From: CAVVAE01 sp963746185
Lineage (GTDB): Bacteria > Actinomycetota > Actinomycetes > Propionibacteriales > Nocardioidaceae
Assembly: GCA_963746185.1 (NCBI GenBank)
Contig: CAVVAE010000001.1
Span: 620,001-684,000, forward strand
Reading direction: 5' to 3'
DNA length: 64,000 bases
Position numbers and translations under genes: made by a program. The notes under the pieces are model-generated. The model worked only from the letters and a program-made list of their open reading frames with translations, was not told the origin of the DNA and did not search any database. Shown piece after piece: positions 25,692 through 34,977 of this stretch (position 1 is its first letter; the number at the start of each line of letters is the position of its first letter).

Positions 25692-26261
25692 TCAGACGAG
25701 GATCTCGTAGAGCCCGAGCGGCCCCACCAGCTGCTCTTCCTCGTAGCGCAGGTGCGACAACAGATTTCGCTCAGGCTGGTCGACGAGCGCATCGACCTCG
25801 GCGAATCGGTCCGGGTCGTCGGCCATGGCGAGTGCGGCCTGGTCGAGCTTGACGAGCACCTCATGGATGATGACGTGCTCGACACTGAGCCGTTCGAGGA
25901 CGTCGCCGAGCGCGGGGTCGGCTGCCTCGAGTGCGGGGAACAGATGCTGGTCCTCGATCGTGTGGTGCACGTTGACGATCTGACAGTACTGAGCGCAGAA
26001 CGTGCCGAACTGTTCGAAGTTCTGTCGCATCGTGAGCTCGTTGATCTGCCCGCGTAGCTCCGCTGTGCTGGCTGCTGTTGGTTGGGTTGGCTTCAGCCGG
26101 TCGCGGACGTCGCGCACCGCGGCCACCTGCCGCCGGAACATGTCGTGGACGAGGACGAGGTGGTTCCCGCGTGCGCGCTGCTCGGGGGTCAGCGCTCCGA
26201 CAGGCGTGGCTCGTGGCCGCGTCGAGTCGTCCAGCTCGGCGGGAACGTGTTCGGTGCTCAT
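25692..26261 (-). CDS. Hemerythrin HHE domain protein
   Basis: 189 aa from ATG 26261. The four-helix HHE pattern is visible: HLVLVHDMFRR, VNVHHTIEDQHLFPALE, EHVIIHEVLVKLDQ and LSHLRYEEEQLVGPL supply the His/Glu/Asp ligands for a di-iron centre. The N-terminal ~25 residues are a disordered acidic/Pro stretch. Such proteins bind O2 or NO or act in oxidative-stress sensing. It lies downstream of the CGNR regulator on the same strand (35 bp) and could be co-transcribed with it. Confidence 0.88.
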   Translation of the reverse strand: MSTEHVPAELDDSTRPRATPVGALTPEQRARGNHLVLVHDMFRRQVAAVRDVRDRLKPTQPTAASTAELRGQINELTMRQNFEQFGTFCAQYCQIVNVHHTIEDQHLFPALEAADPALGDVLERLSVEHVIIHEVLVKLDQAALAMADDPDRFAEVDALVDQPERNLLSHLRYEEEQLVGPLGLYEILV

Positions 26262-26296
26262 GGTGGAGATCCTGCCACCCGGTTCGCGGACGCCGG

Positions 26297-26875
26297 TCAG
26301 GCAGAGGTGCTCCGCCGGGCCCGGAACGCCGCCGCCTTCACCCTGTTCTGGCAGCCCGTGCTGCAAAAGCGGCGGCCCTCGTTGCGCGAGCTGTCGACGT
26401 ACACCCGGTCGCAGGCGGGCGCTTCGCAGACCCCCAGTCGTCCGGCCAGATCGCTTCCGAGGACGATGGCGAGCGCAGCCGCACAGCCAGCGCTCCACCC
26501 GATGGCCAACGAGTCGTCACTACCGTGAAAGTGCAGCTGGACGGTGCCGTTTCCGGCAGGGTCGAGCCGTGGCCTCGTCCCGTAGCGCAGCAGCAGCGTA
26601 TTGACCGTGCGAGCCGCTTTCGCCGTGCTCCCCCGGTCCACGAGGTCGAACACCTCTCGCAGCGAGGTTGCGGTCTCGACCAGAGCTTCTGCCTCGACAC
26701 GTGTCACCCGCGGCCTTTTTCGACCTTCGCCTCCGAGCGAGTCCGCCACCTCGCCGACCAGGTCAGTGCTCGCGGGCCCCCGAAAGCTGCGTCCTCCGCG
26801 CTCCCCCGGCACCAGCGCGTTGACAAGCCGCGCTGAGACGCTCAGCAGGTTGTAGAGGTGACTGTCGAATGTCAT
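26297..26875 (-). CDS. CGNR zinc-finger transcriptional regulator
   Basis: About 192 aa from ATG 26875 (MTFDSHLYNLL). The N-terminal ~130 residues match the stress-induced ABATE-type ligand domain, and the C-terminal zinc finger has CEAPACDRVYVDSSRN followed by RRFCSTGCQNRVKAAAFRAR, a variant of the CGNR motif (Cys-Gln-Asn-Arg). These regulators often control a neighbouring transporter; here an MFS exporter is divergent with a palindrome-bearing spacer. Autoregulation and drug or metabolite sensing are inferred. Confidence 0.9.
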   Translation of the reverse strand: MTFDSHLYNLLSVSARLVNALVPGERGGRSFRGPASTDLVGEVADSLGGEGRKRPRVTRVEAEALVETATSLREVFDLVDRGSTAKAARTVNTLLLRYGTRPRLDPAGNGTVQLHFHGSDDSLAIGWSAGCAAALAIVLGSDLAGRLGVCEAPACDRVYVDSSRNEGRRFCSTGCQNRVKAAAFRARRSTSA

Positions 26876-26950
26876 TTGACCAGTGACTCCGGGTTGTCGT
26901 AGGGTGAAGCGAGCATCACTGATCATATCAGTTTCACCAGTTACTCCCCC
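26875..26950. promoter_or_regulatory. Divergent CGNR/MFS control region with palindrome and flanking direct repeats
   Basis: ACTGATCATATCAGT (26918-26932) is a perfect 6-bp inverted repeat around CAT. It is followed by TTTCACCAGTTACTCC (from 26932), near-identical to TTTGACCAGTGACTCC (from 26875). The elements fill the 89-bp spacer between the CGNR start and the MFS start, as expected for an operator controlling both. Confidence 0.65.
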
Positions 26951-26964
26951 GTGGGAAGGACACC

Positions 26965-28143
26965 GTGCCCGCTGTCGTCTGGTACGTCGTCATCGGCCGC
27001 GCGGTGAATCGGCTTGGCGCATTCTCCCTGCCGTTCCTGGCCATTCTGCTCACCAAGGAACGCGGTCTGTCGGCTCCAGGGGTCGGCATGGCGTTGGCGG
27101 CGTTCGGTGTCGCGACGATTCCCTCCCGATTGGCCGGCGGTTGGCTGGCCGACCACGTCGGACGGCGTACGACGATCGTGGCCGGACTGACTGGCTGTGC
27201 GGTCTCCCAGCTCGCTATCGCCGCCACGGACGGGATCGTCCCGACGGTGGTGTCGGTCATCATGCTGGGCTTGTTCTTTGAGGTCTACGAGCCACCGAGC
27301 CAGGCCGTGATCGCCGACGCTGTCCCCGCGCCCGACCGAACCGCTGCCTACGGATTGCTCACCGCAGGTCTCGCGGCCGGCGGGATGCTCGCCGGTCTGT
27401 TGGCCGCGGTCCTCACGCAGCTTGACCTGCGGCTGTTGTTCGTCGTCGATGCGGCCAGCTGTCTGGCCTGCGCGCTGCTGCTCCGACTGGCACTGCCCAC
27501 GGACCGACCAAGAGCAGCCCACGCCGACTCCCCCGCAGCTTCAGCACACCCCTGGCGCGACCGTCGGCTGATGATCATCACCTCAATCGGGACGGTCTTT
27601 GCCATCGTCTATCTCCAGACGATCATCACGTTGCCGCTGACCTTGGTCGGCCGGGACCTCTCGCCAGCCGTCATGGGAGTGCTGCTTACGACGGCGGCAG
27701 TCACGATCGTGCTCGGGCAGCCATTGTTGCGCTGGCATCCTGTCCGCGAAGCACACGGTGGCGGAGTCCTGGTCGGTGGCTATCTGCTTCTCGGGTGCGG
27801 ACTGGTGGGCTACGGGCTGGCCCATTCAGTGCTGGCGTTCGTGGTGGCGACCGTGATCGCGGCCGTCGGCGATCTGCTGCTGATGGGCAGGTTGCTCGCT
27901 CTCGCCGCATCGATGGCACCCGAGGGAGCTCGAGCCCGATATCTCGCGGTGTTCGGACTCAGCTGGGGAGCCGCAGGCGTGGTGGCACCGGTGGCTGGCA
28001 CGCTCCTTCTCGCCAACGTAGGAATCGTCGGGACGTGGTCGTTGCTGGCCGCAGTCTGCCTGCTCCTCGCCGTGGCGCAACCAGCCGCGTCCGCGCGCCT
28101 CGCCACGAGGAGGCCACCCCTGGAGGCACGCCTGGCAGGATGA
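26965..28143 (+). CDS. Major facilitator superfamily transporter (first of two)
   Basis: 392 aa, GTG start, 11-12 membrane helices. The MFS loop 2-3 motif is GGWLADHVGRRTTIV, and a second conserved run is FEVYEPPSQAVIADAV. The profile resembles drug/metabolite exporters of the 12-TM type. It is divergent from the CGNR regulator, which probably controls it, and ends 4 bp before the second MFS gene. Substrate unknown. Confidence 0.92.
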   Translation: MPAVVWYVVIGRAVNRLGAFSLPFLAILLTKERGLSAPGVGMALAAFGVATIPSRLAGGWLADHVGRRTTIVAGLTGCAVSQLAIAATDGIVPTVVSVIMLGLFFEVYEPPSQAVIADAVPAPDRTAAYGLLTAGLAAGGMLAGLLAAVLTQLDLRLLFVVDAASCLACALLLRLALPTDRPRAAHADSPAASAHPWRDRRLMIITSIGTVFAIVYLQTIITLPLTLVGRDLSPAVMGVLLTTAAVTIVLGQPLLRWHPVREAHGGGVLVGGYLLLGCGLVGYGLAHSVLAFVVATVIAAVGDLLLMGRLLALAASMAPEGARARYLAVFGLSWGAAGVVAPVAGTLLLANVGIVGTWSLLAAVCLLLAVAQPAASARLATRRPPLEARLAG

Positions 28144-28147
28144 CCGG

Positions 28148-29410
28148 ATGCCGGCCGCACCCTCAACCCCGGACGTTTCGTCGGCCAGCCGCCGGGCGCT
28201 GCTGGTCGCGTTAGGGATCGACAACATCGGTTCTGGACTCTTCCTGCCACTGGCAGTGGTCTACGCAACGCGCGCCATCGGCCTTCCGTTGGGTGTCGCA
28301 GGCACGGTCATCTCTCTCGGCACACTGGCGGGTTTGCTGGCACCTCCGATCGCTGGGCGATTCGTCGACCGCATCGGACCACGCGCTGTGGTGGTCACCG
28401 CACAGCTCCTTCAGGCCGCGGGCGCTGTGGCGTTTCTCGTCGCCGACGGCATCGTGATGACGGTCGTCGCGAGCGTTCTCCTTGCGGCGGGCCAGCAGAC
28501 GTTCTACAGCTCGCTGTTCGCCCTGATCGCCGACGTGTCGGATGCCGGCCCCAAGGACCGGCCCTTCGCGATCGTCGCCATGGTGCGTTCGTCGTGCTTC
28601 GGTTTCGGCGCGCTGATCGCAGGACTCTTCCTGATCTCCGGCGGTGACCGCGGGCTCCGCTTGGCCGTCGGGATGAACGCGATCAGCTTCGTGCTTGCGG
28701 CGGCTCTGCTGGCGGCCTTGGTCCATCCGGTCTCGACGCCACGGGACGACGCCACAGCAGACCATGGGTCGACGCCAGCTGCTCTCAGCATTCTGAGGAA
28801 CAAGCCCTACCTCGCCTTGATCGCCGTCACCGGCCTCCTGGCGCTGGCCACCGATTTCTTCCTCATCGGGATGCCCGTCTTCGCGCTCGACGAGATCGGC
28901 ACGCCCGACTGGGTGCCAGGCGCGATGCTCGCCGTCCTCACTCTCATCACCAGCACATGCGCAACGGCAGCTGTGCGCCTCACCCGACACATCAGCCGCA
29001 CTCAGGCGATGGCGCTTGGCGGCGGCATGTACGTCGTCTGGGCCCTGATGTGCCTGACCACTCCGGCGCTCCCAGGGCCTGCACAAGTGCCCTGGCTGTT
29101 CGTGTCCACGCTCGTCGTCTCGGCCGGGAACTTGACATTCGGCACCCGAGTCAACGCGCTAGCCGAGGCCGCCGCACCCTCGGCCACCCGCGGTCGGCAT
29201 CTGGCGGCGTTCCAGTACGCATTCACGATCGCCGGGGTGGTCGCGCCGGCGGTCGTCGCACTCTTTGCCCTCGCGACGTGGGCGCCCTGGCTGGTCGTGG
29301 CGGTGACCTGTGTGATCGCGATCGTGGCACTGCGGCTGTTGAGCCCACTGTTGCCCTCGGCGGCCGTTCACCCCTCTAGGGCAGAGACACTCGTCGCCAC
29401 CTCCACATAA
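28148..29410 (+). CDS. Major facilitator superfamily transporter (second of two)
   Basis: 420 aa, about 12 membrane helices, starting 4 bp after the previous MFS gene. The loop motif is AGRFVDRIGPRAVVV, and QTFYSSLFALIADVSD resembles the corresponding segment of the first MFS protein. The two share layout but are clearly diverged, so they look like an old duplication or independent recruitment. Two exporters in tandem under one regulator is unusual. Its stop lies 9 bp before pepN, so read-through into pepN is likely. Confidence 0.9.
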   Translation: MPAAPSTPDVSSASRRALLVALGIDNIGSGLFLPLAVVYATRAIGLPLGVAGTVISLGTLAGLLAPPIAGRFVDRIGPRAVVVTAQLLQAAGAVAFLVADGIVMTVVASVLLAAGQQTFYSSLFALIADVSDAGPKDRPFAIVAMVRSSCFGFGALIAGLFLISGGDRGLRLAVGMNAISFVLAAALLAALVHPVSTPRDDATADHGSTPAALSILRNKPYLALIAVTGLLALATDFFLIGMPVFALDEIGTPDWVPGAMLAVLTLITSTCATAAVRLTRHISRTQAMALGGGMYVVWALMCLTTPALPGPAQVPWLFVSTLVVSAGNLTFGTRVNALAEAAAPSATRGRHLAAFQYAFTIAGVVAPAVVALFALATWAPWLVVAVTCVIAIVALRLLSPLLPSAAVHPSRAETLVATST

Positions 29411-29419
29411 GGTGGCGAC

Positions 29420-31891
29420 ATGCGCAGTCTCACGGCCACCGAAGCCCGTACACGATCCGCCTCAATCGCTGTCACGTCGTACGACGTACACCTCGATCTC
29501 ACTCGCGGCCCCGACAATTTCGGGTCACGCACCGAGATCAACTTCCGAAGCAAGGACCGGCAGCGAACGTTCGTCGACATCCAAGCCGCTGAGCTGCAGA
29601 CGATCCGTCTCAACGAGGAGACGATCGACGTCGGGCAGGTGCGCGACGGACGGTTGGAGCTCGACAACCTCCGCGACGACAATGTGCTCCGCGTCGAAGC
29701 GCTGATGGCCTACTCACGCGACGGCGAGGGCCTGCATCGAGCCATCGACCCCGAGGACAAGCAGGCCTACATCTACGCGATGACGTTCCTGCCCGCCGCA
29801 CCACGGGTCTTTGCCTGCTTCGACCAACCAGACCTCAAGGCGATCTACCGGATCCGCGTCACCACGCCGACGGACTGGATCGTGTTGGGCAACGGCGCGG
29901 CGAAGCAAACAGCCCCTGGTTCATGGACGTTGGCCGAGACCAAACCGCTGTCGACGTACTTCACGACGTTGGTGGCCGGTCCTTATCACTCGATCACCAC
30001 AGAGCACGACGGCATCGTGCTGGGGTTGCACTGCCGTCAGTCGCTGGCACGACACCTCGACAAGGACGCCGAGGAGCTCTTCACGGTGACGAGCCAGTGC
30101 TTCGATGAGTACCACCGGCTGTTCGGCATCCGCTATCCCTTCGGTGACTACCACCAGGCGTTCGTCCCGGAGTTCAACGCCGGCGCTATGGAGAATCCCG
30201 GCTGTGTGACGTTCAACGACGACCTGGTGTTCAAGGCTCAAGCGACAGACTCCCTGCGCGCCACCCGTGCCAACGTCGTGGCGCACGAAATGGCACACCA
30301 GTGGTTCGGCGACCTGGTGACGATGGAGTGGTGGGACGACCTGTGGCTCAACGAGTCGTTTGCGGAGTACATGGGATACCGCGTCACCCATGACGTCACC
30401 GCGTTCGACGACGTCTGGGTCGAGTTCGCCTTCAAGACGAAGGCATGGGGCATGGCCGCCGACCAGCGCACGTCGACCCACCCGATCGCCGGCAACGGCG
30501 CCGTTGACGCGCAGCAAGCACTCACCGACTTCGACGGAATTTCCTACAGCAAGGGCACAGCGGCCCTACGCCAGCTCAACGCGTTTCTCGGCGACGAGGC
30601 CTTCCTCGCTGGTGTGATCGACCATCTCGAAAGCCACTCCTACGGCAACGCCACGCTGGCCGATCTGGTCGCGTCTTGGGAGAAGGCCAGCGGCAAGGAC
30701 GTCGGCGCATGGGCCGAGGCCTGGTTGCGCACGTCGGGCGTCGACACGTTGTCTACCGAGATCGGCACAGATGGCCGCCCGGTCATCCACCGTCACAACG
30801 GCTCGCCGGTCGAGGCTCAACGGCCGCACGCGCTCACCATCACGGCGTACGACCGTCAGGGCAAGGGCACCAGCACCCCTCTTCTTATCGCGAGCGACAC
30901 CACCGTCGTCCCGCTTGAAGGGGTGGCCCAAGACGGGTTGCTGCTCCCCGACTCGGGTGATGAGACCTGGGCCAAGGTCGGGCTGGACGACGACTCGTTG
31001 AGGCGGGTCCCCGAGCTGCTCCCGCGCATCGACGACCCGTTGGCGAGGGCCTCGATCTGGGGTGCGCTCCGTGAGGGACTCCGCGACGCCACGGTCGACC
31101 CGGAGCTCTACCTACGCACCCTCGAGCAGGCGTTGCCGCTCGACACCGACCTCGCCGTCGAGAACATCCTGGGTGGCCCGTTCGGCGGCGCAATCTCTGA
31201 GGTGGGCCGCTACTACTCCACCACGACAGGCAGGGAAAGGCTCGCCGCCGTCGCAGCCCGGCTCGTCGACGAGGCCGCTCCGGGAAGCAACCGCCAGCTC
31301 ATCGCCGTCCGATCGACCATTAACCTCTCGTCGGATGCCGACCTTCTCGGGGGCTGGCTGTCCGGTGACACCACGCCCGAAGGTGTCGTGACGGATGAGA
31401 ACTTCCGGTGGCGGTTGACGTCAGCTCTCTGCGCGCTCGGCGAGTTCGGTCCCGATGAGATCGCGGCCGAACAACAGCGTGATCCTTCTTCGCAGGGGGC
31501 CCTTCACGCGCTGCAGTGCCGGGCCATCCTTCCCCACGAGGAGACGAAGGCGGAGGTATGGCAGTCGATCGTGGCTGACGAGAACCTCAGCAACTACGAG
31601 CTCTACGCCTTGGCCCAGACGTTCTTCAGGCCGGAGCAGACCGACCTCACCGCGCCGTACACCGCTCGGTACTTCACCGAGATCCCCTCGACTGCGAAGA
31701 TCCGCACGGGGTGGATCGTCGAACACGCGGCGATCCTGGGTTTTCCACGCTTCGCGGTCAGTGAGGCCACGCTCGGACTCGCCGAGCAATGCCTGGCGAA
31801 CAAGGACCTCGACACCGGCGTACGACGCTCGATCAGCGACTCGACCGACGACCTGCGTCGCGTGGTGGCCAGCCGCAACACCTACTCCTGA
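29420..31891 (+). CDS. pepN: Aminopeptidase N (M1 zinc metallopeptidase)
   Basis: 823 aa, cytoplasmic. It removes N-terminal residues from peptides. Substrate-binding GAMEN appears in FNAGAMENPGCVTF near residue 256. The zinc site HEXXH-x18-E is VVAHEMAHQWFGDLV near 289 and LNESFAEY near 312. A catalytic Tyr segment (GISYSKGTAAL) follows, and the C-terminal ~400 residues form the ERAP1-like helical domain. Length is normal for actinobacterial PepN. Start ATG 29420, 9 bp after the second MFS gene. Confidence 0.97.
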   Translation: MRSLTATEARTRSASIAVTSYDVHLDLTRGPDNFGSRTEINFRSKDRQRTFVDIQAAELQTIRLNEETIDVGQVRDGRLELDNLRDDNVLRVEALMAYSRDGEGLHRAIDPEDKQAYIYAMTFLPAAPRVFACFDQPDLKAIYRIRVTTPTDWIVLGNGAAKQTAPGSWTLAETKPLSTYFTTLVAGPYHSITTEHDGIVLGLHCRQSLARHLDKDAEELFTVTSQCFDEYHRLFGIRYPFGDYHQAFVPEFNAGAMENPGCVTFNDDLVFKAQATDSLRATRANVVAHEMAHQWFGDLVTMEWWDDLWLNESFAEYMGYRVTHDVTAFDDVWVEFAFKTKAWGMAADQRTSTHPIAGNGAVDAQQALTDFDGISYSKGTAALRQLNAFLGDEAFLAGVIDHLESHSYGNATLADLVASWEKASGKDVGAWAEAWLRTSGVDTLSTEIGTDGRPVIHRHNGSPVEAQRPHALTITAYDRQGKGTSTPLLIASDTTVVPLEGVAQDGLLLPDSGDETWAKVGLDDDSLRRVPELLPRIDDPLARASIWGALREGLRDATVDPELYLRTLEQALPLDTDLAVENILGGPFGGAISEVGRYYSTTTGRERLAAVAARLVDEAAPGSNRQLIAVRSTINLSSDADLLGGWLSGDTTPEGVVTDENFRWRLTSALCALGEFGPDEIAAEQQRDPSSQGALHALQCRAILPHEETKAEVWQSIVADENLSNYELYALAQTFFRPEQTDLTAPYTARYFTEIPSTAKIRTGWIVEHAAILGFPRFAVSEATLGLAEQCLANKDLDTGVRRSISDSTDDLRRVVASRNTYS

Positions 31892-31899
31892 CCGAGCGG

Positions 31900-32826
31900 T
31901 CAGGGGTGCAAGTCGGACTCGTGGGCCGAGTGACCACGCGGCTCCACCTGGAACGTGCAGTGTCCGACGTCGAAGTGCGCGTCCAGGCAGTCCTGCATGG
32001 CGTCCAACACCTCTCCCGAGCGGTGCAGCCAGGAGTCGTCGATAACCACATGCGCCGACATCACCGGCCGACCTGACGAGATGGTCCAAACGTGGAGGTC
32101 GTGCACCTCCACCACTCCGGTCACGCCGAGGATGTGATCGCGCACGTGGTCGAGATCGGTCCCGGCCGGAGTCACCTCCAGCAGCACGGTGACCGCCTCG
32201 CGCAGCAGCAGCCAAGTGCGCGGAACGATGAGCACCGCCACGACAAGGGACGTGATGGGATCGGCGATCGCCTCGCCGGTCATAGCGATGACCGCACCCG
32301 CCACGATCACCGCGATCGAGCCGAGCAGGTCTCCGAACACCTCGAGGTAGGCGCCTCTCACGTTGAGGCTCTTGGCCTGCGCATCGTGGAGCCACCACAG
32401 CGAGACGCCGTTCGCGGCCAGCCCGACGACGGCCACCACCAGCATGATGTTGCTGTCGACGTCCGGCGGGTCGCTGAGCCGTCGTACGGCGGCCCACGCG
32501 ACTGCCCCAGCGACGGCGAGCAGGATGACTGCGTTGACCGCGGCGGCGAAGATCTCGAGCCGGTAGAGCCCAAACGTCGAGCGAGAGGCCGAAACTCGTT
32601 CGGCGATGGTCATCGCGGTCAGGGCGATCGCGATCCCGGCAACGTCGGTGAACATGTGGCCGGCGTCCGCGGCCAGAGCCAGGCTGCCGCTGACGAACGC
32701 CCCGATCACTTCCGCCACCATGACCGTGGCCGTCACCGCAAGCACGAGCCGCAGCCGGCGACGGTGATCGGCGCCGTCGCTTGCCGTGGTCGTCCTGGGC
32801 GCGCCCCAGCCGTGATGTCCGCTCAT
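31900..32826 (-). CDS. Cation diffusion facilitator (CDF) metal exporter, CzcD-like
   Basis: About 308 aa from ATG 32826; the frame is open further but the upstream part overlaps fdhD. His-rich N-terminus (MSGHHGWG) and six membrane helices. Metal-binding HxxxD in LAADAGHMFTDVAG (helix 2) and a partner Asp in EVFGDLLGS (helix 5), plus a cytoplasmic C-terminal domain with VHDLHVWTISSG. CDF proteins export Zn2+ or related ions by proton antiport. Convergent with pepN (9-bp gap) and divergent from fdhD. Confidence 0.93.
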   Translation of the reverse strand: MSGHHGWGAPRTTTASDGADHRRRLRLVLAVTATVMVAEVIGAFVSGSLALAADAGHMFTDVAGIAIALTAMTIAERVSASRSTFGLYRLEIFAAAVNAVILLAVAGAVAWAAVRRLSDPPDVDSNIMLVVAVVGLAANGVSLWWLHDAQAKSLNVRGAYLEVFGDLLGSIAVIVAGAVIAMTGEAIADPITSLVVAVLIVPRTWLLLREAVTVLLEVTPAGTDLDHVRDHILGVTGVVEVHDLHVWTISSGRPVMSAHVVIDDSWLHRSGEVLDAMQDCLDAHFDVGHCTFQVEPRGHSAHESDLHP

Positions 32827-32931
32827 CACGGGCCACTGTAGTGATGCGCCAGGGACCAGACTCCGGAGCGACATCGACGCGGCAGAGCTGCCTCGTCGCG
32901 CGGCATCTCCACGCGGGTTACCCTGCGAGAC

Positions 32932-33780
32932 GTGACCGTCGATCGCCGTCCTGGCCCCACCACCCGTCGTACGGTGCGGGAGTTCGTCGGTGGCGAGTTC
33001 CATGCCCGCCCCGACACCGTGGTCACTGAGGAGCCGCTTGAGATCAGGCTCAGCTGGCCCGGCACCCGCGCGCATCGGGTGGCGGTGACGATGCGCACAC
33101 CCGGTTCAGACTTCGAGCTCGCAGCAGGTTTCCTGCTGTCCGAAGGTGTCGTCGGCCGCGGTGATCCCCCGCGACGTCGCCTACTGCGTCGACACCGACC
33201 TGACACCTGAGCAGAAGTACAACGTCGTCACCGTCGACCTCGACGAGCCCCTCGACGCCACCCGTCCAGCCGGAGTACCACGAGTGTCGTCGGCCTGCGG
33301 GGTGTGTGGCACCGAGAGCCTGGACGAGGTGTTCACCCCGGCAGACACCCCGATACCGATCCGACAACACGCTTCCTGCGACCAAGGTGACTGCGTCTCC
33401 CCGACGCTTTGCGCGAACGCCAGCGACTCTTCGACAGCACCGGCGCATCCACGCAGCGGGCGTGTTCGGGTTCGACGGCGACCTGGTCGTGGCCCGCGAG
33501 GACATCGGCCGGCACAACACCGTCGACAAGGTGCTCGGGGCCCGGCAGCTCGGCACGGTCGACGTACGACGACGATCCGTCCTCTGCGTCAGCGGCCGGG
33601 TCGGCTTCGACATCATCACCAAGGCCGTCGCCGGCCGGGTCGCGGTCGTGGTCGCGGTCGGCGGGCCGTCCAGCCTTGCTGTCGAGCTCGCCGACCGCGC
33701 CGGGATCACCGTGTGCGGCTTCACCCGCGGCGAGCGCTTTGTCGTCTACACGCCACCCGGAGCGCATCACCGGCGTGTGA
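32932..33780 (+). CDS. fdhD: FdhD-like sulfurtransferase for formate dehydrogenase, multiply frameshifted in this sequence
   Basis: FdhD delivers sulfur to the Mo-bis-PGD cofactor of formate dehydrogenase. All family blocks are present but spread over three frames: RTPGSDFELAAGFLLSEGVV, RDVAYCVDTDL and YNVVTVDLDEP, SSACGVCGTESLDEVF (catalytic Cys pair), LPATKVTASP, LRERQRLFDSTG, GFDGDLVVAREDIGRHNTVD, GFDIITKAVAG and the end HPERITGV. Switches are needed near 33155, 33355, 33395, 33445 and 33755, mostly in G/C runs. Corrected length is ~282 aa. Retention of every conserved block argues for local sequence error rather than decay. No formate dehydrogenase gene is in the window. Confidence 0.8.
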
Positions 33781-33819
33781 GGCGGGGAAGTGTCGGTCAG
33801 GCGGCTTAGCGTTCTCCAC

Positions 33820-34977
33820 ATGCGCATCCTGCACACCTCCGACTGGCATCTCGGCCGGTCCTTCCACCGGGAAGGGATGCTCGATGCGCAGGCAGCGTTC
33901 GTCGACCACCTCGTCGAGACCGTCGCGGCCGAGCGGGTCGACGTCGGTTGTCGGTCAGCGGTGACATCTACGACCGGGCCCTGCCGTCGGTCGATGCGGT
34001 GAAGCTCGCCAGCGAGCGCTGCGTCAGGCTGATGATCGCCGCAGGGGCTCGGGTCGTCATCACCAGCGGCAACCACGACTCTGCGCCGCGACTCGGATTC
34101 GCCGCCGACCTGATCGACGCCGCCGGGGTCCACCTGCGCACCGACGCCGGCGGGTGTCGGCACACCCGTTCTGCTTGCCGACGACCACGGCGAGGTCGCG
34201 GTCTACGGCCTGCCCTACCTCGAGCCCGACCTGGTGCGTGACGGCGTGGGAGCTCGAGCAGCGCAGCCACCAAGCCGTTCTCGACGAGGCCATGCGTCGC
34301 GTGCGCGCCGATCTCGCTCAGCGCCGTTCGTCACGATCCATCGTGATGGCGCACGCCTTCGTCACCGGGGCTACCGCTTCGACAGCGAACGAGACATCTC
34401 GGTCGGCGGCGTGGCCAGCGTCGGGATCGACACCTTCGACGGCGTCGACTACGCCGCGCTCGGGCACCTCCACGGACGGCACACCCTCGCCGAGAGCGTG
34501 CGCTACTCCGGGTCGCCGCTGGCCTACTCGTTCTCCGAGGCCCGCCACTGCAAGGGCAGCTGGCTCGTCGAGCTCGGAGCACAAGGGTTCGAGCGAGCCG
34601 ACTTCGTCGAGGCACCGGTGCCGCGGCGTCTTGCGGCCATCCGCGGCACTTTCGACTCGCTGCTCACTGATGACACTCATGCCGATGCGGAGTCCTCCTG
34701 GGTACAGGCGACGATCACCGATGCCCAACGGCCGCACCACGCCATGGACCGGCTGCGCACTCGCTTCCCCCACACGCTGGTCCTGGCCTTCGAGCCCGAA
34801 GGGGGCAACGCTTCATCGACGGTCGCGCTGCGCGATCGGGTGGTCGGCCGCACGGATGCCGAGATCGTCGCGAACTTCTTCGCTGACATCCGCGGCAGCC
34901 GCCGGACGAGGCAGAGATGCAGCTCCTCCAGGCCGCTTGCGAGGCGTGCAGAGTGTCGGCGAGACATCGCCTCATGA
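33820..34977 (+). CDS. sbcD: Exonuclease SbcD (Mre11-type nuclease), multiply frameshifted in this sequence
   Basis: SbcD is the Mn2+-dependent nuclease subunit of SbcCD, which cleaves hairpins and DNA ends. Calcineurin-like phosphoesterase motifs survive in different frames: MRILHTSDWHLGRSF (metal-binding Asp/His), SGDIYDRALPS, VITSGNHDSAPRLGFA, GLPYLEPDLV, IVMAHAFVTGA and GVDYAALGHLHGRHTL. Frame changes are needed near 33950, 34155, 34245, 34380 and 34905, each explained by one base. The last codons reach a TGA at 34975 overlapping the sbcC ATG (ATGA). About 385 aa when corrected. It is the partner of sbcC, so a conserved pair. Confidence 0.82.

Noticed and set aside
34917..34976. SbcD-SbcC fusion read through one frame
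   Set aside because: The frame is open across the junction only because of an indel near the end of sbcD. sbcC has its own ATG at 34974, and the ATGA overlap is the normal arrangement.
33140..34977. Programmed frameshifting in fdhD/sbcD
   Set aside because: Too many changes in both directions, without slippery heptamers or a stimulatory structure. Isolated sequence errors explain them better.
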